Assembly (NCBI RefSeq): GCF_024600715.1
Contig: NZ_CP102332.1
Coordinates: 6,753,870-6,817,869, forward strand
Reading direction: 5' to 3'
Length of the DNA: 64,000 nucleotides
Source: Streptomyces changanensis
GTDB lineage: Bacteria > Actinomycetota > Actinomycetes > Streptomycetales > Streptomycetaceae
Shown here: piece after piece, positions 9,057 through 19,344 of the stretch
Layout: each line of letters starts with the position of its first letter
Numbering within the stretch: the stretch's first letter is position 1
The notes under the pieces: generated by a model
The model's database searches: none
Seen by the model: only the letters and a program-made list of their open reading frames with translations
Told to the model about the DNA's origin: nothing
Translations under genes and position numbers: made by a program

Positions 9057-9871
9057 ACCCCCGCGTCCACGGAGGGGGCTGTACCGTCCGGGCGAGGCAC
9101 CGGCTGGTCGCGTCCGAGGTCCAGGCTGAACACGGTGGTCAGGGACCGCGGCAGGTGGCGCAGTCCCCAGGCGCAGGCCCGGTACCGGCGGCTCGGGACG
9201 CTGATCAGGCGGCCTCCGGCCAGGTCGCGGAGGGCGGCGGCGACCACCTGTTCGCTGCTCAGCCACATCCACTGCGGGATGCGGCCGACCTCCAGTCCCG
9301 CCCGCCGGTGGAACGCCGTACGGACGTAGCCCGGCAGCAGGGCCATGACCCGTACTCCACTGCTCCTCACCGGCGCGGAGCGGGCCACGGACTCGGTGAA
9401 GGCGAGTACCCAGGACTTGCTGGCCGGGTAGGTGCTGCCCAACCAGGTCGGTCCGTAAGCGGCGACGGACGCGACGTTGACGACGGCTCCGGAGCCGCGG
9501 CGCATCATGGCGGGCAGGACGGTGCGGGTCGCGCGCAGCACGCAGCCGATGTTCAGTCGCAGGAGGGCCTCCTCCGCACCGAGGTCCCCGGTGGGGAAGG
9601 GCGTCGCGAGAGCGATCCCGGCGTTGTTGACCAGCAGGTCCGGAACGTCTGCGGCCAGGCCGTCGGTGAGGCGGCGGCTGCCGGCGGCGGTGGCCAGGTC
9701 GGCGGCGAGGGTGGTGACCCGGCGGCCGGGGCGCCGCAACCCGGCAGCGGCGTCCTCCAGGTCCTCTTCGGTACGGGCGACCAGCGTCAGGTCGTGCCCG
9801 GTCCTGGCCAGATGCGTGGCGAAGGCGAGTCCGAGGCCCGACGTGGCGCCCGTGATCACCGCTGTGGGCAT
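9053..9871 (-). CDS. Short-chain dehydrogenase/reductase
   Basis: A 272-aa classical SDR. It has the NAD(P)-binding motif TGATSGLG (residues 8-14), NNAG at 82-85, catalytic serine 135 (NVASVAAYG), tyrosine 148 and lysine 152 (YPASK). Residues after the glycine motif (VARTEEDLED) suggest NADP(H). The C-terminus is long and basic, with IPQWMWLSSEQV typical of membrane-associated SDRs acting on lipids or acyl chains. It is the middle gene of a three-gene operon and overlaps the ABC gene by 4 nt. In context it probably reduces or tailors the acyl product of the PKS. Confidence 0.88.
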   Translation of the reverse strand: MPTAVITGATSGLGLAFATHLARTGHDLTLVARTEEDLEDAAAGLRRPGRRVTTLAADLATAAGSRRLTDGLAADVPDLLVNNAGIALATPFPTGDLGAEEALLRLNIGCVLRATRTVLPAMMRRGSGAVVNVASVAAYGPTWLGSTYPASKSWVLAFTESVARSAPVRSSGVRVMALLPGYVRTAFHRRAGLEVGRIPQWMWLSSEQVVAAALRDLAGGRLISVPSRRYRACAWGLRHLPRSLTTVFSLDLGRDQPVPRPDGTAPSVDAGV

Positions 9872-9908
9872 GGCGGGTCCTGGTGCCGGAGACGGCGACG
9901 GTGTCCGC

Positions 9909-11306
9909 TCATACCGGCTGGGGCACGTCGTCGGGAGTGAACCGCACGGCCGTGCCGTACAGGTCGAGCAGGCCCTGGAAGGGCTGGGAGGGCAGGCCGG
10001 GCTTCCACAGTTCGACGGCCATCTCGCCGTGGTACAGCAGCGGCCAGCGGACGTACGCGCGCGGGTCGCCCGGGTCGTTGACCGCGCGGGAGCGGCGCAC
10101 GGTGTTGCGGGCGAGCTCGACGGTCAGGTCGGTGCCGCAGCCGAACCCGTAAGGGAACTCCTCGCGGTCCGGTTCCACGGTCTCGATCACCGCGTCGTCG
10201 CTGGAGGTGACGCCGACGTGGGCGTGAACGCCCGCCCTGATGAGGGGAACCTCGCGTTCCCCGTTCGGGTCGAGCACCCACGTACCCGATGGGTCCTTGG
10301 CGACACGGACGGTGGGGCAGGACTCCATCAGGGCGCAGACCTCCCACGTCTCCACCGAGGGCTGCATCGGCAGCACACCGCTGGGTGCCAGGACGCGCAG
10401 GCGTCGACCGTCGGCCAGTCGCGGTTCGACGGCCACGACCTGCTCGCGCGTCAAGGCCCGCTTGTCGACGTCCCAGGAACCCGAGGCGCTGACCACCAGG
10501 CAGTCGAGTTCGGGGTCGAAGGCGAACAGCATGCCTTCGCTGAAACCCCGCACCCCCATGTAGATCTCGTACATGTCGGCCAGCTGCTCCGACACGAAGT
10601 CGGACACCCGCAACGGCGGCGACAACAGGCCCAGCTCGCCCATCCGGCGACCCGCGGCGGCCAGCCGCTCGGGGGTCCCGCCGGCCTCCCAGGCCTCGGC
10701 GGTGATGGCGTCGCGGACCGTGTCGTAGTCCTCGGCGACCTGTCGGGCGCATGCCGCGGTGACCAGCCGGTCGCGCACCCGGTCGGCGATCCCGTCCACC
10801 TCGGTGGGGTGGCCGCCCTCCATCGTGCACAAGGTCACCTCACGGACCTGGCCGGGAGCGTCACCGCGCGACACGAACAGGACCTTGGCCGCGCCCAGCC
10901 TCCCCATGGCCGTACGGGCGGCCGCGACGACCTCCGCATGGGGCAGGGCGCTGAGCTGCTCGGGCACCTCGACCACGGCCACGACGTGGCGCGGGTTGCG
11001 GCGCAGGCCGTGGCGCTGGCGCAGCATCGCGCTCAACGGGGGGTAGGTCTCGGGGATCCTCTCCCGCAGGGGCTGAGGTCCGTCCGGGATGTGCCCGCAC
11101 ATGAGCATCAGGTCGACCTCGCCGTGGGAGCGGTCGAGGACGGTGTGCCCCTGGTCCTCGAACGAGGCGGTCAGACGGTCCAGGAACACCCGCAGTGCCC
11201 GCTGCCCGTCCGGAACCTCCCCGATGAGCTGCACCGTGCACGGGCGCCACCAGCCGCACGCGGTCACATCGCTGCGGACGGGTGCGGCAACCGGTGAACT
11301 GCTCAT
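9909..11306 (-). CDS. Unrecognised 465-aa protein, first gene of the operon beside the PKS
   Basis: A soluble, well-composed 465-aa protein with no domain I can name. Landmarks are GHIPDGPQPL near residue 70, the block SDFVSEQLADMYEIYMGVR about 240, APSGVLPMQPSVETWEVCAL about 300, a histidine pair in IRAGVHAHVGVTSS about 365, and FGCGTDLTVELARNTVRRS near 400. It has no signal peptide or membrane helix. GGAAGGTAGG precedes ATG 11306. It diverges from the PKS gene across 524 nt and precedes the SDR by 37 nt, so it is likely co-transcribed with SDR and exporter. The PKS has no thioesterase, so chain release or modification is one possible job; this is speculation. Confidence 0.8.
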   Translation of the reverse strand: MSSSPVAAPVRSDVTACGWWRPCTVQLIGEVPDGQRALRVFLDRLTASFEDQGHTVLDRSHGEVDLMLMCGHIPDGPQPLRERIPETYPPLSAMLRQRHGLRRNPRHVVAVVEVPEQLSALPHAEVVAAARTAMGRLGAAKVLFVSRGDAPGQVREVTLCTMEGGHPTEVDGIADRVRDRLVTAACARQVAEDYDTVRDAITAEAWEAGGTPERLAAAGRRMGELGLLSPPLRVSDFVSEQLADMYEIYMGVRGFSEGMLFAFDPELDCLVVSASGSWDVDKRALTREQVVAVEPRLADGRRLRVLAPSGVLPMQPSVETWEVCALMESCPTVRVAKDPSGTWVLDPNGEREVPLIRAGVHAHVGVTSSDDAVIETVEPDREEFPYGFGCGTDLTVELARNTVRRSRAVNDPGDPRAYVRWPLLYHGEMAVELWKPGLPSQPFQGLLDLYGTAVRFTPDDVPQPV

Positions 11307-11830
11307 GGCCTACCTTCCGGGAACGTCGTCGAGGGTGTCTCGGTCGTGGCCCGCCATCGAGCCGGCCGTGGCCGGCCGAGCGCTCGTGAGCACCGCCGCG
11401 ACACTGAGGCGATGCCTCGGAACGTGCGGGGGGCGGGCTCTGCGGGACGGTTTCGAGACGACGGCGACCCTACCGGCGGCCGGCCGACGGGCGGGCCTCC
11501 GTGACCCTTGAGGGGAAGGGGGGCGTGGCGTGTTGACGCAGCTCCACCTCCCGATGTGGTCCCTCCGCAGGTGGCGGCCGGTGAGGGGCCCCGCATATTC
11601 ATCCTTGAGGGTGAGGAGATAGGGGTCGGCAGCGCCGTGATCCGCCTGCGGCAACCCCTCGTCACGCGTCGGCACCAGCTACCGCGTTCCTCCGAACGCA
11701 GTAACAGGCGCAAAGGGCTGTGCCACCACTCCCTAAGATCGCGGAGGCTCCGGCGACGGGAACACGCCGCCGAGCGGCCATCACGCGCAGCGCTGCTGCC
11801 CCCACCCTCTTCGTGCACCGGGAGAACTCC
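11307..11830. promoter_or_regulatory. Divergent intergenic region between the PKS and the SDR/ABC operon
   Basis: The 524-nt gap between the two divergent transcripts must hold both promoters. No protein motif is visible in it on either strand. The PKS ribosome site GGGAGAA lies at 11820-11826. No operator palindrome was picked out by eye. Confidence 0.5.
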
Positions 11831-14800
11831 GTGACCATGGCCCCCGCCGATCCCGACATGCAGGCCGTGGCGATCGTGGGCCTCTCGTGCCGTCTGCCGG
11901 GTGGCATCTGCGGCCCGGACGCCCTGTGGGAGGCGCTGCGGGACGGGCGCGACCTGGTGGGCGCGGTACCGCCCGACCGTTTCGACCCGGACCGGTTCGT
12001 CGACACCAAGCGCCGCAAGAGCAACAAGAGCTATACGGCCGCAGGCGGGTTCCTGGCGGACGTGACCGGTTTCGACACCGGTTACTTCCAGCGGATCTCG
12101 CCCCGTGAGGCGGCGCGCATGGACCCGCAGCACAGGTTGCTGCTGGAGATGGCTGTCGAGGCCCTGGACGACGCCGGCATCGACCAGGCCGCGACCGCCG
12201 GTTCCGACACGGCGGTGTTCGTCGGCATGTCGAGCCATGACTACGCCGACCTGCAGGCCTCCGGCGCGGACGCCCCCAACGCGTACACGATGGCAGGTCT
12301 CGCGGCGACCAACGCCGCCAACCGCGTCTCCCACCTCCTCGACTGGCATGGTCCGAGCATGACGGTGGACACGGCCTGCTCCTCGGCGCTGACCGCCCTG
12401 CACCAGGCGTGCGAGACCCTCCGGACCGGCCGGTCCCGGATGGCGCTCGCGGGCGGAGTGAGCGTCCTGCTCAGCCCCTTCGGCTTCGCCGGGTTCTCCG
12501 CCGCCTCCATGCTGTCGCCGACCGGGCGCTGCCGCGTCTTCTCGGCCGAGGCCGACGGATACGTGCGCGCGGAGGGAGGCGGCGTGGTGGCGCTCAAGGT
12601 CCTGGCCGACGCCCTCGCCGACGGCGACCGCATCCACGGAGTGATCCTCGCCAGCGGCGTCAACAGCGACGGCAGCACCACCGGACTGGCCCTCCCCAGC
12701 GCCCAGGCGCAGGCGTCACTGCTGGAGCAGGTCTACGCCCAGGCCGGCGTCACGGGCGACGACCTCGCCTACCTGGAGGCCCACGGCACAGGCACCCCGG
12801 TGGGCGACCCGATCGAGTGCGACGCCATCGGGCGCGCCCTGGGCAGCCGCCGCACCACCGGGCCGCTGCCCATCGGATCGGTCAAGAGCAGCACCGGTCA
12901 CCTGGAGGCCGCCTCCGGCATGGCCGGGTTGCTCAAGGCCCTGCTCGTCCTGCGCCACCGCCACATCCCGCCCACGCTGCACGCGGAGCCGCTGAGCCCC
13001 CGCATCGACTTCGACGGCTGGGGACTCGACCCCTGCACCGAGGCCAGGCCCCTGGACCGGGAGCGACCGGTGGTCGGCGTCAACTCCTTCGGCTTCGGCG
13101 GCTCCAACGCGCACGTGGTCCTCGCCGCCGCACCGGCGACCCCTGTCACCGGCCCGCCCGCGCGTCACCACGGCACGCTGCCGGTGGTGGTCTCCGCCCG
13201 TACCCCCGAGGCGTTGGAGGCCGCGGCCGCCGACATGGCCGAGCGGTTGCGGGGGGAGGACCCGGAGGGTTTCTACGACGCCGCGTGGACCGCCGCCCGC
13301 CGTCGGACCCTCCACCCGCACCGGGCCGTCGTCCTCGCCTCCGGTGCGCACCCGGCAGCCGAGGCGCTCGCGGCCGTTGCCGAGGGCGCGCTCCCGATGC
13401 CCGCCGCCACCGCCACCGGTCAGGCGGTGACGGACGGCCGGGTGGTGTTCGCGTTCGCCGGCAACGGCTCGCAGTGGGCCGGCATGGGCGCGGACCTGCT
13501 GCGTGAGGAGCCGGTGTTCCGTGATGCCCTCACCCGGGTCGACGAGGCCCTCGCCCCCCATCTGGGCTGGTCGGTGCGTGACGAGATGATCACGGCCGAC
13601 CCCGAACGCGTCCAGGCCACCGAGGTCGCCCAGCCGCTGCTCTTCGCCTTCCAGATCGGCCTGGTGGAACTGCTGCGCGCCCGCGGTATCCGCCCGGCCG
13701 CCGTCCTGGGCCACAGCGTCGGCGAGATCGCCGCCGCCCACGTCGCCGGCGCCCTCGACCTGCCCACCGCCGCGCGCGTGGTCGCCGAACGCAGCCGCGC
13801 CCAGGCCGCCACCCGCGGCCGGGGGCGCATGGCCGCGATCGGCCTGTCCGCGGAGGAGGCGGCCAAGGAACTCGCCCCCTACGCCGGCACCCTGGAGATC
13901 GCCGCCGTCAACGGCGATCAGGACGTCACCGTCTGCGGCCCCGAGGAGGCCCTCCGCGCGCTGGGCCGTGACCTGGAGCTGCGCGCGGTGTTCTTCCGCA
14001 TGCTGGATCTGGACTACGCCTTCCACAGCCGCGCCATGGAGCCCATCCAGGACGAGCTGATCTCCTCCCTGGAAGGGCTGCGCCCCACCGCCACCGGCAT
14101 TCCGTTCGTCTCGACGGTGACCGGCACCATCTGCCCGGGCGAGGACCTCGGAGCACGCTACTGGTGGCGTAACGTCCGGGAACCCGTGCTGTTCGGGCCG
14201 GCGCTGCGCACGCTGCTCGACGACGGCTACGACACCTTCGTCGACATCGGTCCCCATCCCGTCCTGCGGCCCTACCTCCGCAAGGCCACCAAGGACCTGG
14301 AACGGCCGGCACTGACCGCGGTCACCTGCGCCCGCGCGGTGCCCGGACCCGCCGCCGTCGACACCGCGGCCGCCCAACTGCTGGCCGCCGGCGCCCGCGC
14401 CGACTGGAACGCCTTCTTCCCCCGGCCGGGCCGGACCGTGGGCCTGCCCGCCTACCCCTGGCAGCGCGAACGGCACTGGCGCGGCGACCCCCAGTGGTGG
14501 CTGCGCGTCGCCGGCGAGACCACCCCCGTCCAGCACCCGCTGCTCGGGGCGCGCGTCCCCGTCCAACACGCCGCCTGGTCCAACCTGGTGGAGCCCACCC
14601 GACTTCCCTGGCTGACCGACCACCAGGTCGCCGGCGCCGTGGTCATGCCCGCAGCGGCCTACCTGGAGATGGCGCTCGCAGCCGGCCGGCTCGTCCATGA
14701 TGCCCCCGTCGAGGTGAACCACCTCCTCATCACCCGCGCCCTCGACATCCCCTGGGACGACGACACCGCCGACGTCCGCGTGCAGGTCTCCTACCACGAA

Positions 14801-17800
14801 CCCGACCAGGCCCTGGAGATCGCCGCCCGCACGGGCGACGACCTGCCCTGGCAGCCGTACGCCCGCGCCCGGGTCCGGCGCCTGCTGGCCACCGCCCCGG
14901 CGTCCGTCGACCCCGCCGCCCTGCGCGCGCCCATGCACACCCGGCTGGACGCCGCCGAGCACTACGCCCGCGCCCGCCGCGCCGGTCTCACCTACGGTCC
15001 CGCCTTCAAGGTCCTCACCGACCTCCACCTGGGGGACGGGGAAGTCCTCGCCTCCTACACCCTGACCGAACCCGCCGACGGCTACCACGTGCACCCCGCG
15101 CTGCTCGACGGCGCCCTGCAGGCAGGCGGCTGCCTGACCACCGTCGACGGCGAGTACCTGCCGTTCCTCCCGGTCGCCGCCGAAGCGCTGCGCCTGTGGC
15201 ACACCCCGCCGCAGACCGGGCTGATCCACGTACGCCTGCGCGAGAGCAGCCCGCAGGAACTGTGTTGGGACATCACCCTGTCCGACACCGAGGGCGAGGT
15301 CTGCCTCGAACTCACCGGCTGCCGACTGCGCCGCATGGGCAACACCCCGACCGAACCCGTGCAGCACCTCGTCAACGTGCTGCGCGCCGCCCCCGGCACC
15401 ACCGACCCGGCCCGGCCGGCGCCCCTGCCCTCACCGACCGCCCTCGCCCAGGCGTGTCTGCCCCACCGCGACCGGCTGGAGGACGCCTGGCGCGCAGAGG
15501 GCCACGGGATCGGACTGCAACGTCTCCGCGAGTGCTGCGCCCGTCTCATCGCCGATGCGTTCGCTCGGCTCCTGCCGCCCGGACAGACGGAGTTCGACAC
15601 GGGCGACCTGGTGGCGGGCGGCATGCGGGCCCAGCACGCCCGGCTGGCCGAACTGCTCGCCCATGCCACCCGCGGCGTGATCCGTCAGACCCGACCACCC
15701 CAGGGCGACCGGCCCGCCCGCTGGCACCTCCCCGCCATGGACGGCCCCCCGCCACTGGAGCTGTTCCAGCAGCTCGTACGGGACTTCCCCGGCCAAGCCG
15801 TCGAAATCTCCCTGTTCGGCCGGTGCTGCCTGCACCTGGCCGACGTCCTGCGCGGCGAGCGCGATCCGCTGACGCTGCTCTTCGACGAACCCGATCGCCA
15901 CCTGATCGAGTACTTCTACAGCGACGCCGCACAGCCCCGCTTCCACAACCGGTTGCTGCGCGCCCTGGTGCGGGAGCAGGTCCGCACCTGGCCGGCCGAC
16001 CGGCCGCTGCGGATCCTGGAAGTCGGGGCCGGTACCGGCAGCAGTACCGCCCTGCTGCTGCCCCATCTCCCGGCCGAACGCACCACCTACACCTTCACCG
16101 ACCTGTCCGCCGGCTTCTTCCCCTCCGCCAAGGCCCGCTTCGCCGAGTTCGACTTCGTCGACTACCGGACCCTCGACCTGAACCAGGACCCCGCCGAGCA
16201 GGGCTTCGGCGAGGCGTCCTTCGACGTGGTGATCGCCACCAACGTCCTGCACGCCACCCGCGACCTGCGCACCACGATCGCCCGCGTCACCCACCTGCTC
16301 GCCGACGGCGGGCACCTCCTCGCCCACGAGACCCACGAACCCGGCCTGCTGGCGCCCTGCTTCGGGACGCTCGACGGCTTCTGGGACTTCACCGACACCG
16401 CACTCCGGCAGGGCTCCCCACTGCTCCCCGCTGATGTCTGGGCCCCGCTGCTGCGGGAGTGCGGCTTCGACGAGGTCGCCCAGCTCGGGCACGAACTACC
16501 CCTGCCCGATCTCGAGTACTCCGTGCTCTGCGCCCGCCGCACCGACCGGGCCACCACCACCGCACCCGCTCCGACGGGGCCGCACGATGACCAGGACACC
16601 CGGTGGCTGATCGCCGGTGAAAGCCCTGACAGCGACCTGACCCGCGTCCTCGCCGACACCCTCACCGGCACGGGCGCGGACGTCCACCTCACCGATCTGG
16701 ACGAGGCCCCCCTGCACTGGGACCGGCTCGCGGGCGACCAGCAGCCACCGAAGACCGTCCTGGTCTTCGACGCCGGCGATCCCCACACCGGACCCTCCGA
16801 GGCGACCGAGCAGGCCGTCACTCGTCTCGGCCTCCTACGGGCCCTCGCCGGGACCGCCTCGCACCTGCCGGCCGGAACCACCGTCGACCTGTGGATCGTC
16901 ACGCGTCCCAGCGGCATCCACGCCGCCCCCGAGCAACCCCGAGTCCCGCAGGACGCGGCGCTGTGGGGCGCGACGCGCTCCCTCGCCAACGAGATCCCCC
17001 ACCTGGCCGTCCGCCGCGTCTCCCTCGACGCCGGACCGCGGCCCGCGGACGACGCCCGGCGCCTGGCGGCCGAACTGCTCCGACCCACGGGTGAGGACGA
17101 GGTCGTCCTCACCCGTGGCGGACGCTTCGTCCCCCGCGCCGTCGCCCTGCGGACCGCCACCGACACGCACGACGCCCCGGCCCCCGGGCCCTTCACCCTG
17201 AGCCTGCACGACGCCGGGCTGCATCCCCGGCTCACCTGGGTGGCCGACCGCCCGCAGCGCCCCGCCGACGACGAGGTCACCATCGCCGTCGAAGCGGCGG
17301 CGCTCAACTACCGCGACGTCATGCTGGCCGTGGGTCTCCTGCCGCCGGGAGCGGAGACACCGCTGCCGGACGGGCCCGCCCTGGGCCTCGAATGCGCCGG
17401 CACCGTCACCGCCGTCGGCAGGACCGTCACCCACCTCGCACCGGGCGACCGCGTCTACGCGCTCGCACCCCGCAGCATCAGCTCGCATGTGACCGTCAAC
17501 GCCCGCCTCGTCGGCCCCGTCCCCGACGGGATGTCGTTCACCGAAGCCGCCACCCTGCCCGTCGTGTACTTCACCGTCCACCACGCCCTGGAACGCCTCG
17601 CCCACCTGCAGCCGGGCGAGACCGTCCTCGTCCACGGCGCCGCCGGGGGCATCGGCCTGGCCGCCCTCCAGCTCGCCCGGGCACGCGGTGCCACCGTCAT
17701 CGCCACCGCCGGGACGCCCGCCAAGCGCGACCTGCTGCACATGCTCGGCGTACCTCACGTCTTCGACTCCCGCACCCTGGAATTCGCCGAGCACGTCCGC

Positions 17801-19288
17801 GACCTCACCGGCGGCCGGGGCGTCGACGTCGTCCTCAACTCCCTCGCCGGCGAGGCCATCAGCCGCAGCCTGGAGCTGCTGCGGCCCGGCGGGCGCTTCG
17901 TGGAACTGGGCAAGCGCGACATCTACGCCTCGACCCCCTTGGCCCTGCGTCCCTTCGGCAACAACATCGCCTTCTTCGGCGTCGACGCCCACCAGCTCAT
18001 CTCCGGCCGCATGTCCCAGGCCGGCACCTGCTTCGACGAGATGGCGCAACGGATCACGGACGGCACCTACCGGCCACTGCTGCACCTGGCCTACCCGGCA
18101 GCCCGGATCGGTGAGGCCCTGCGCGCCCTGCAACGCTCCCGCCACCTCGGCAAGGTCGTCATCACCTTCGAGGAGCCACCGCCCCTCGACAGGTCCCACC
18201 CACCCCTGCGACTGTCCCCGGACGCCACCTACCTGATCACCGGCGGGCTCAGCGGCCTCGGAGCTGCCCTCGCACACCGCCTCGTCGACCGCGGCGCCCG
18301 CCACCTCGCTCTCCTGGGCCGCAGGGGCGCCGACACCCCCGGCGCCGAGGACCTCGTCCGGGCCCTGGCGGAGCGCGGCGCCCAGGCGACCGCCCACACG
18401 GCCGACGTCACACGCGAAGCCGACCTGCGCCGGGTACTGGACGCCGTCGACGCCTCCCCCCACCCGCTGCGCGGCGTGCTCCACGCCGCGATGGCCCTGG
18501 ACGACGCGCCGCTCGCCGATCTGACCGACGAGCGCCTCCGCACCGCCCTGGCACCCAAGATGCTCGGTGCGGCACACCTGGACGCCCTCACCCGCGACCG
18601 CGACCTCCACCTCTTCGCCGCCTGCTCGTCCGTGACCACCTGGTTCGGCAACGCCTACCAGGCCAACTACACCGCCGCCAACGGCTACCTCGAGGCGCTC
18701 ACCCGCAACCGGCGCGGCACGGGGCTGCCCGGGACGACCGTGGCCTGGGGGGCCATCGGTGACACCGGCTACGCCGCCCGCCACGGCATCACCGACATGC
18801 TCGCCCGACTCGGCCTGGACAACCTCACGCCCCGCGAAGCCTGCACCGCCCTTGAGGACGCAATCGCCCGGGACACCGACGTCAGCGCCGCCGCCCGCAT
18901 CGACTGGGCCCGCGTCCGCAGCATGATGCCGGCCGTGCAGACGCCCCGCTTGGCCGGCCTCATCCCCGCCCACACGCCCCGGGACGACGGCCCCGACCAC
19001 CTGCGCCACCGTCTCGCGGCCGCCACCCCCGACGAGGCCCTCACCCTGGCGGCCGATGCCATCACCCAGGTCCTCGCCGACATCCTGCAGACCGACCCGG
19101 CCCGCCTCGACCGCGACCGCCGGCTGGACCAACTCGGCCTGGACTCCCTCATGGCCGTCGAGGCCGTCGTCGCCGCCCGCCGCCGACTGGGCTGCGAACT
19201 GCCGACGCTGGAGTTCCTCAACGCCCAGGGCATCACCGACCTCGCCAGGCGCGCCCTGATCCGGCTCGGTTACCAACCCCCGGCGTGA
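11831..19288 (+). CDS. Single-module highly reducing type I polyketide synthase with C-methyltransferase
   Basis: A 2,485-aa synthase in fatty-acid-synthase order. KS about 11-435 (catalytic Cys183 in DTACSSA); AT about 535-835 (Ser629 in GHSVGE, YAFH motif); DH about 900-1150 (His931 in HxxxGxxxxP, Asp1093 in LLDGALQ); methyltransferase about 1340-1560 (LEVGAGTGSS); structural psi-KR about 1590-1770; ER about 1790-2115 (VHGAAGGIGLAA); KR about 2130-2360 (TGGLSGLG, Tyr2280, an LDD motif of B-type); ACP about 2405-2480 (Ser2439 in LGLDSL). No thioesterase. GHSVGE suggests malonyl-CoA, so methyl branches would come from SAM. A lone complete module implies iterative use to make a reduced, alpha-methylated chain. 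GTG 11831 has the better-spaced site; ATG 11837 is possible. Confidence 0.95.
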   Translation: MTMAPADPDMQAVAIVGLSCRLPGGICGPDALWEALRDGRDLVGAVPPDRFDPDRFVDTKRRKSNKSYTAAGGFLADVTGFDTGYFQRISPREAARMDPQHRLLLEMAVEALDDAGIDQAATAGSDTAVFVGMSSHDYADLQASGADAPNAYTMAGLAATNAANRVSHLLDWHGPSMTVDTACSSALTALHQACETLRTGRSRMALAGGVSVLLSPFGFAGFSAASMLSPTGRCRVFSAEADGYVRAEGGGVVALKVLADALADGDRIHGVILASGVNSDGSTTGLALPSAQAQASLLEQVYAQAGVTGDDLAYLEAHGTGTPVGDPIECDAIGRALGSRRTTGPLPIGSVKSSTGHLEAASGMAGLLKALLVLRHRHIPPTLHAEPLSPRIDFDGWGLDPCTEARPLDRERPVVGVNSFGFGGSNAHVVLAAAPATPVTGPPARHHGTLPVVVSARTPEALEAAAADMAERLRGEDPEGFYDAAWTAARRRTLHPHRAVVLASGAHPAAEALAAVAEGALPMPAATATGQAVTDGRVVFAFAGNGSQWAGMGADLLREEPVFRDALTRVDEALAPHLGWSVRDEMITADPERVQATEVAQPLLFAFQIGLVELLRARGIRPAAVLGHSVGEIAAAHVAGALDLPTAARVVAERSRAQAATRGRGRMAAIGLSAEEAAKELAPYAGTLEIAAVNGDQDVTVCGPEEALRALGRDLELRAVFFRMLDLDYAFHSRAMEPIQDELISSLEGLRPTATGIPFVSTVTGTICPGEDLGARYWWRNVREPVLFGPALRTLLDDGYDTFVDIGPHPVLRPYLRKATKDLERPALTAVTCARAVPGPAAVDTAAAQLLAAGARADWNAFFPRPGRTVGLPAYPWQRERHWRGDPQWWLRVAGETTPVQHPLLGARVPVQHAAWSNLVEPTRLPWLTDHQVAGAVVMPAAAYLEMALAAGRLVHDAPVEVNHLLITRALDIPWDDDTADVRVQVSYHEPDQALEIAARTGDDLPWQPYARARVRRLLATAPASVDPAALRAPMHTRLDAAEHYARARRAGLTYGPAFKVLTDLHLGDGEVLASYTLTEPADGYHVHPALLDGALQAGGCLTTVDGEYLPFLPVAAEALRLWHTPPQTGLIHVRLRESSPQELCWDITLSDTEGEVCLELTGCRLRRMGNTPTEPVQHLVNVLRAAPGTTDPARPAPLPSPTALAQACLPHRDRLEDAWRAEGHGIGLQRLRECCARLIADAFARLLPPGQTEFDTGDLVAGGMRAQHARLAELLAHATRGVIRQTRPPQGDRPARWHLPAMDGPPPLELFQQLVRDFPGQAVEISLFGRCCLHLADVLRGERDPLTLLFDEPDRHLIEYFYSDAAQPRFHNRLLRALVREQVRTWPADRPLRILEVGAGTGSSTALLLPHLPAERTTYTFTDLSAGFFPSAKARFAEFDFVDYRTLDLNQDPAEQGFGEASFDVVIATNVLHATRDLRTTIARVTHLLADGGHLLAHETHEPGLLAPCFGTLDGFWDFTDTALRQGSPLLPADVWAPLLRECGFDEVAQLGHELPLPDLEYSVLCARRTDRATTTAPAPTGPHDDQDTRWLIAGESPDSDLTRVLADTLTGTGADVHLTDLDEAPLHWDRLAGDQQPPKTVLVFDAGDPHTGPSEATEQAVTRLGLLRALAGTASHLPAGTTVDLWIVTRPSGIHAAPEQPRVPQDAALWGATRSLANEIPHLAVRRVSLDAGPRPADDARRLAAELLRPTGEDEVVLTRGGRFVPRAVALRTATDTHDAPAPGPFTLSLHDAGLHPRLTWVADRPQRPADDEVTIAVEAAALNYRDVMLAVGLLPPGAETPLPDGPALGLECAGTVTAVGRTVTHLAPGDRVYALAPRSISSHVTVNARLVGPVPDGMSFTEAATLPVVYFTVHHALERLAHLQPGETVLVHGAAGGIGLAALQLARARGATVIATAGTPAKRDLLHMLGVPHVFDSRTLEFAEHVRDLTGGRGVDVVLNSLAGEAISRSLELLRPGGRFVELGKRDIYASTPLALRPFGNNIAFFGVDAHQLISGRMSQAGTCFDEMAQRITDGTYRPLLHLAYPAARIGEALRALQRSRHLGKVVITFEEPPPLDRSHPPLRLSPDATYLITGGLSGLGAALAHRLVDRGARHLALLGRRGADTPGAEDLVRALAERGAQATAHTADVTREADLRRVLDAVDASPHPLRGVLHAAMALDDAPLADLTDERLRTALAPKMLGAAHLDALTRDRDLHLFAACSSVTTWFGNAYQANYTAANGYLEALTRNRRGTGLPGTTVAWGAIGDTGYAARHGITDMLARLGLDNLTPREACTALEDAIARDTDVSAAARIDWARVRSMMPAVQTPRLAGLIPAHTPRDDGPDHLRHRLAAATPDEALTLAADAITQVLADILQTDPARLDRDRRLDQLGLDSLMAVEAVVAARRRLGCELPTLEFLNAQGITDLARRALIRLGYQPPA

Positions 19289-19344
19289 TCCCGTCCGGCA
19301 ACTGATCCCGTCGACGCGTCCATCCCCCCCCGCAGGAGCCACTC

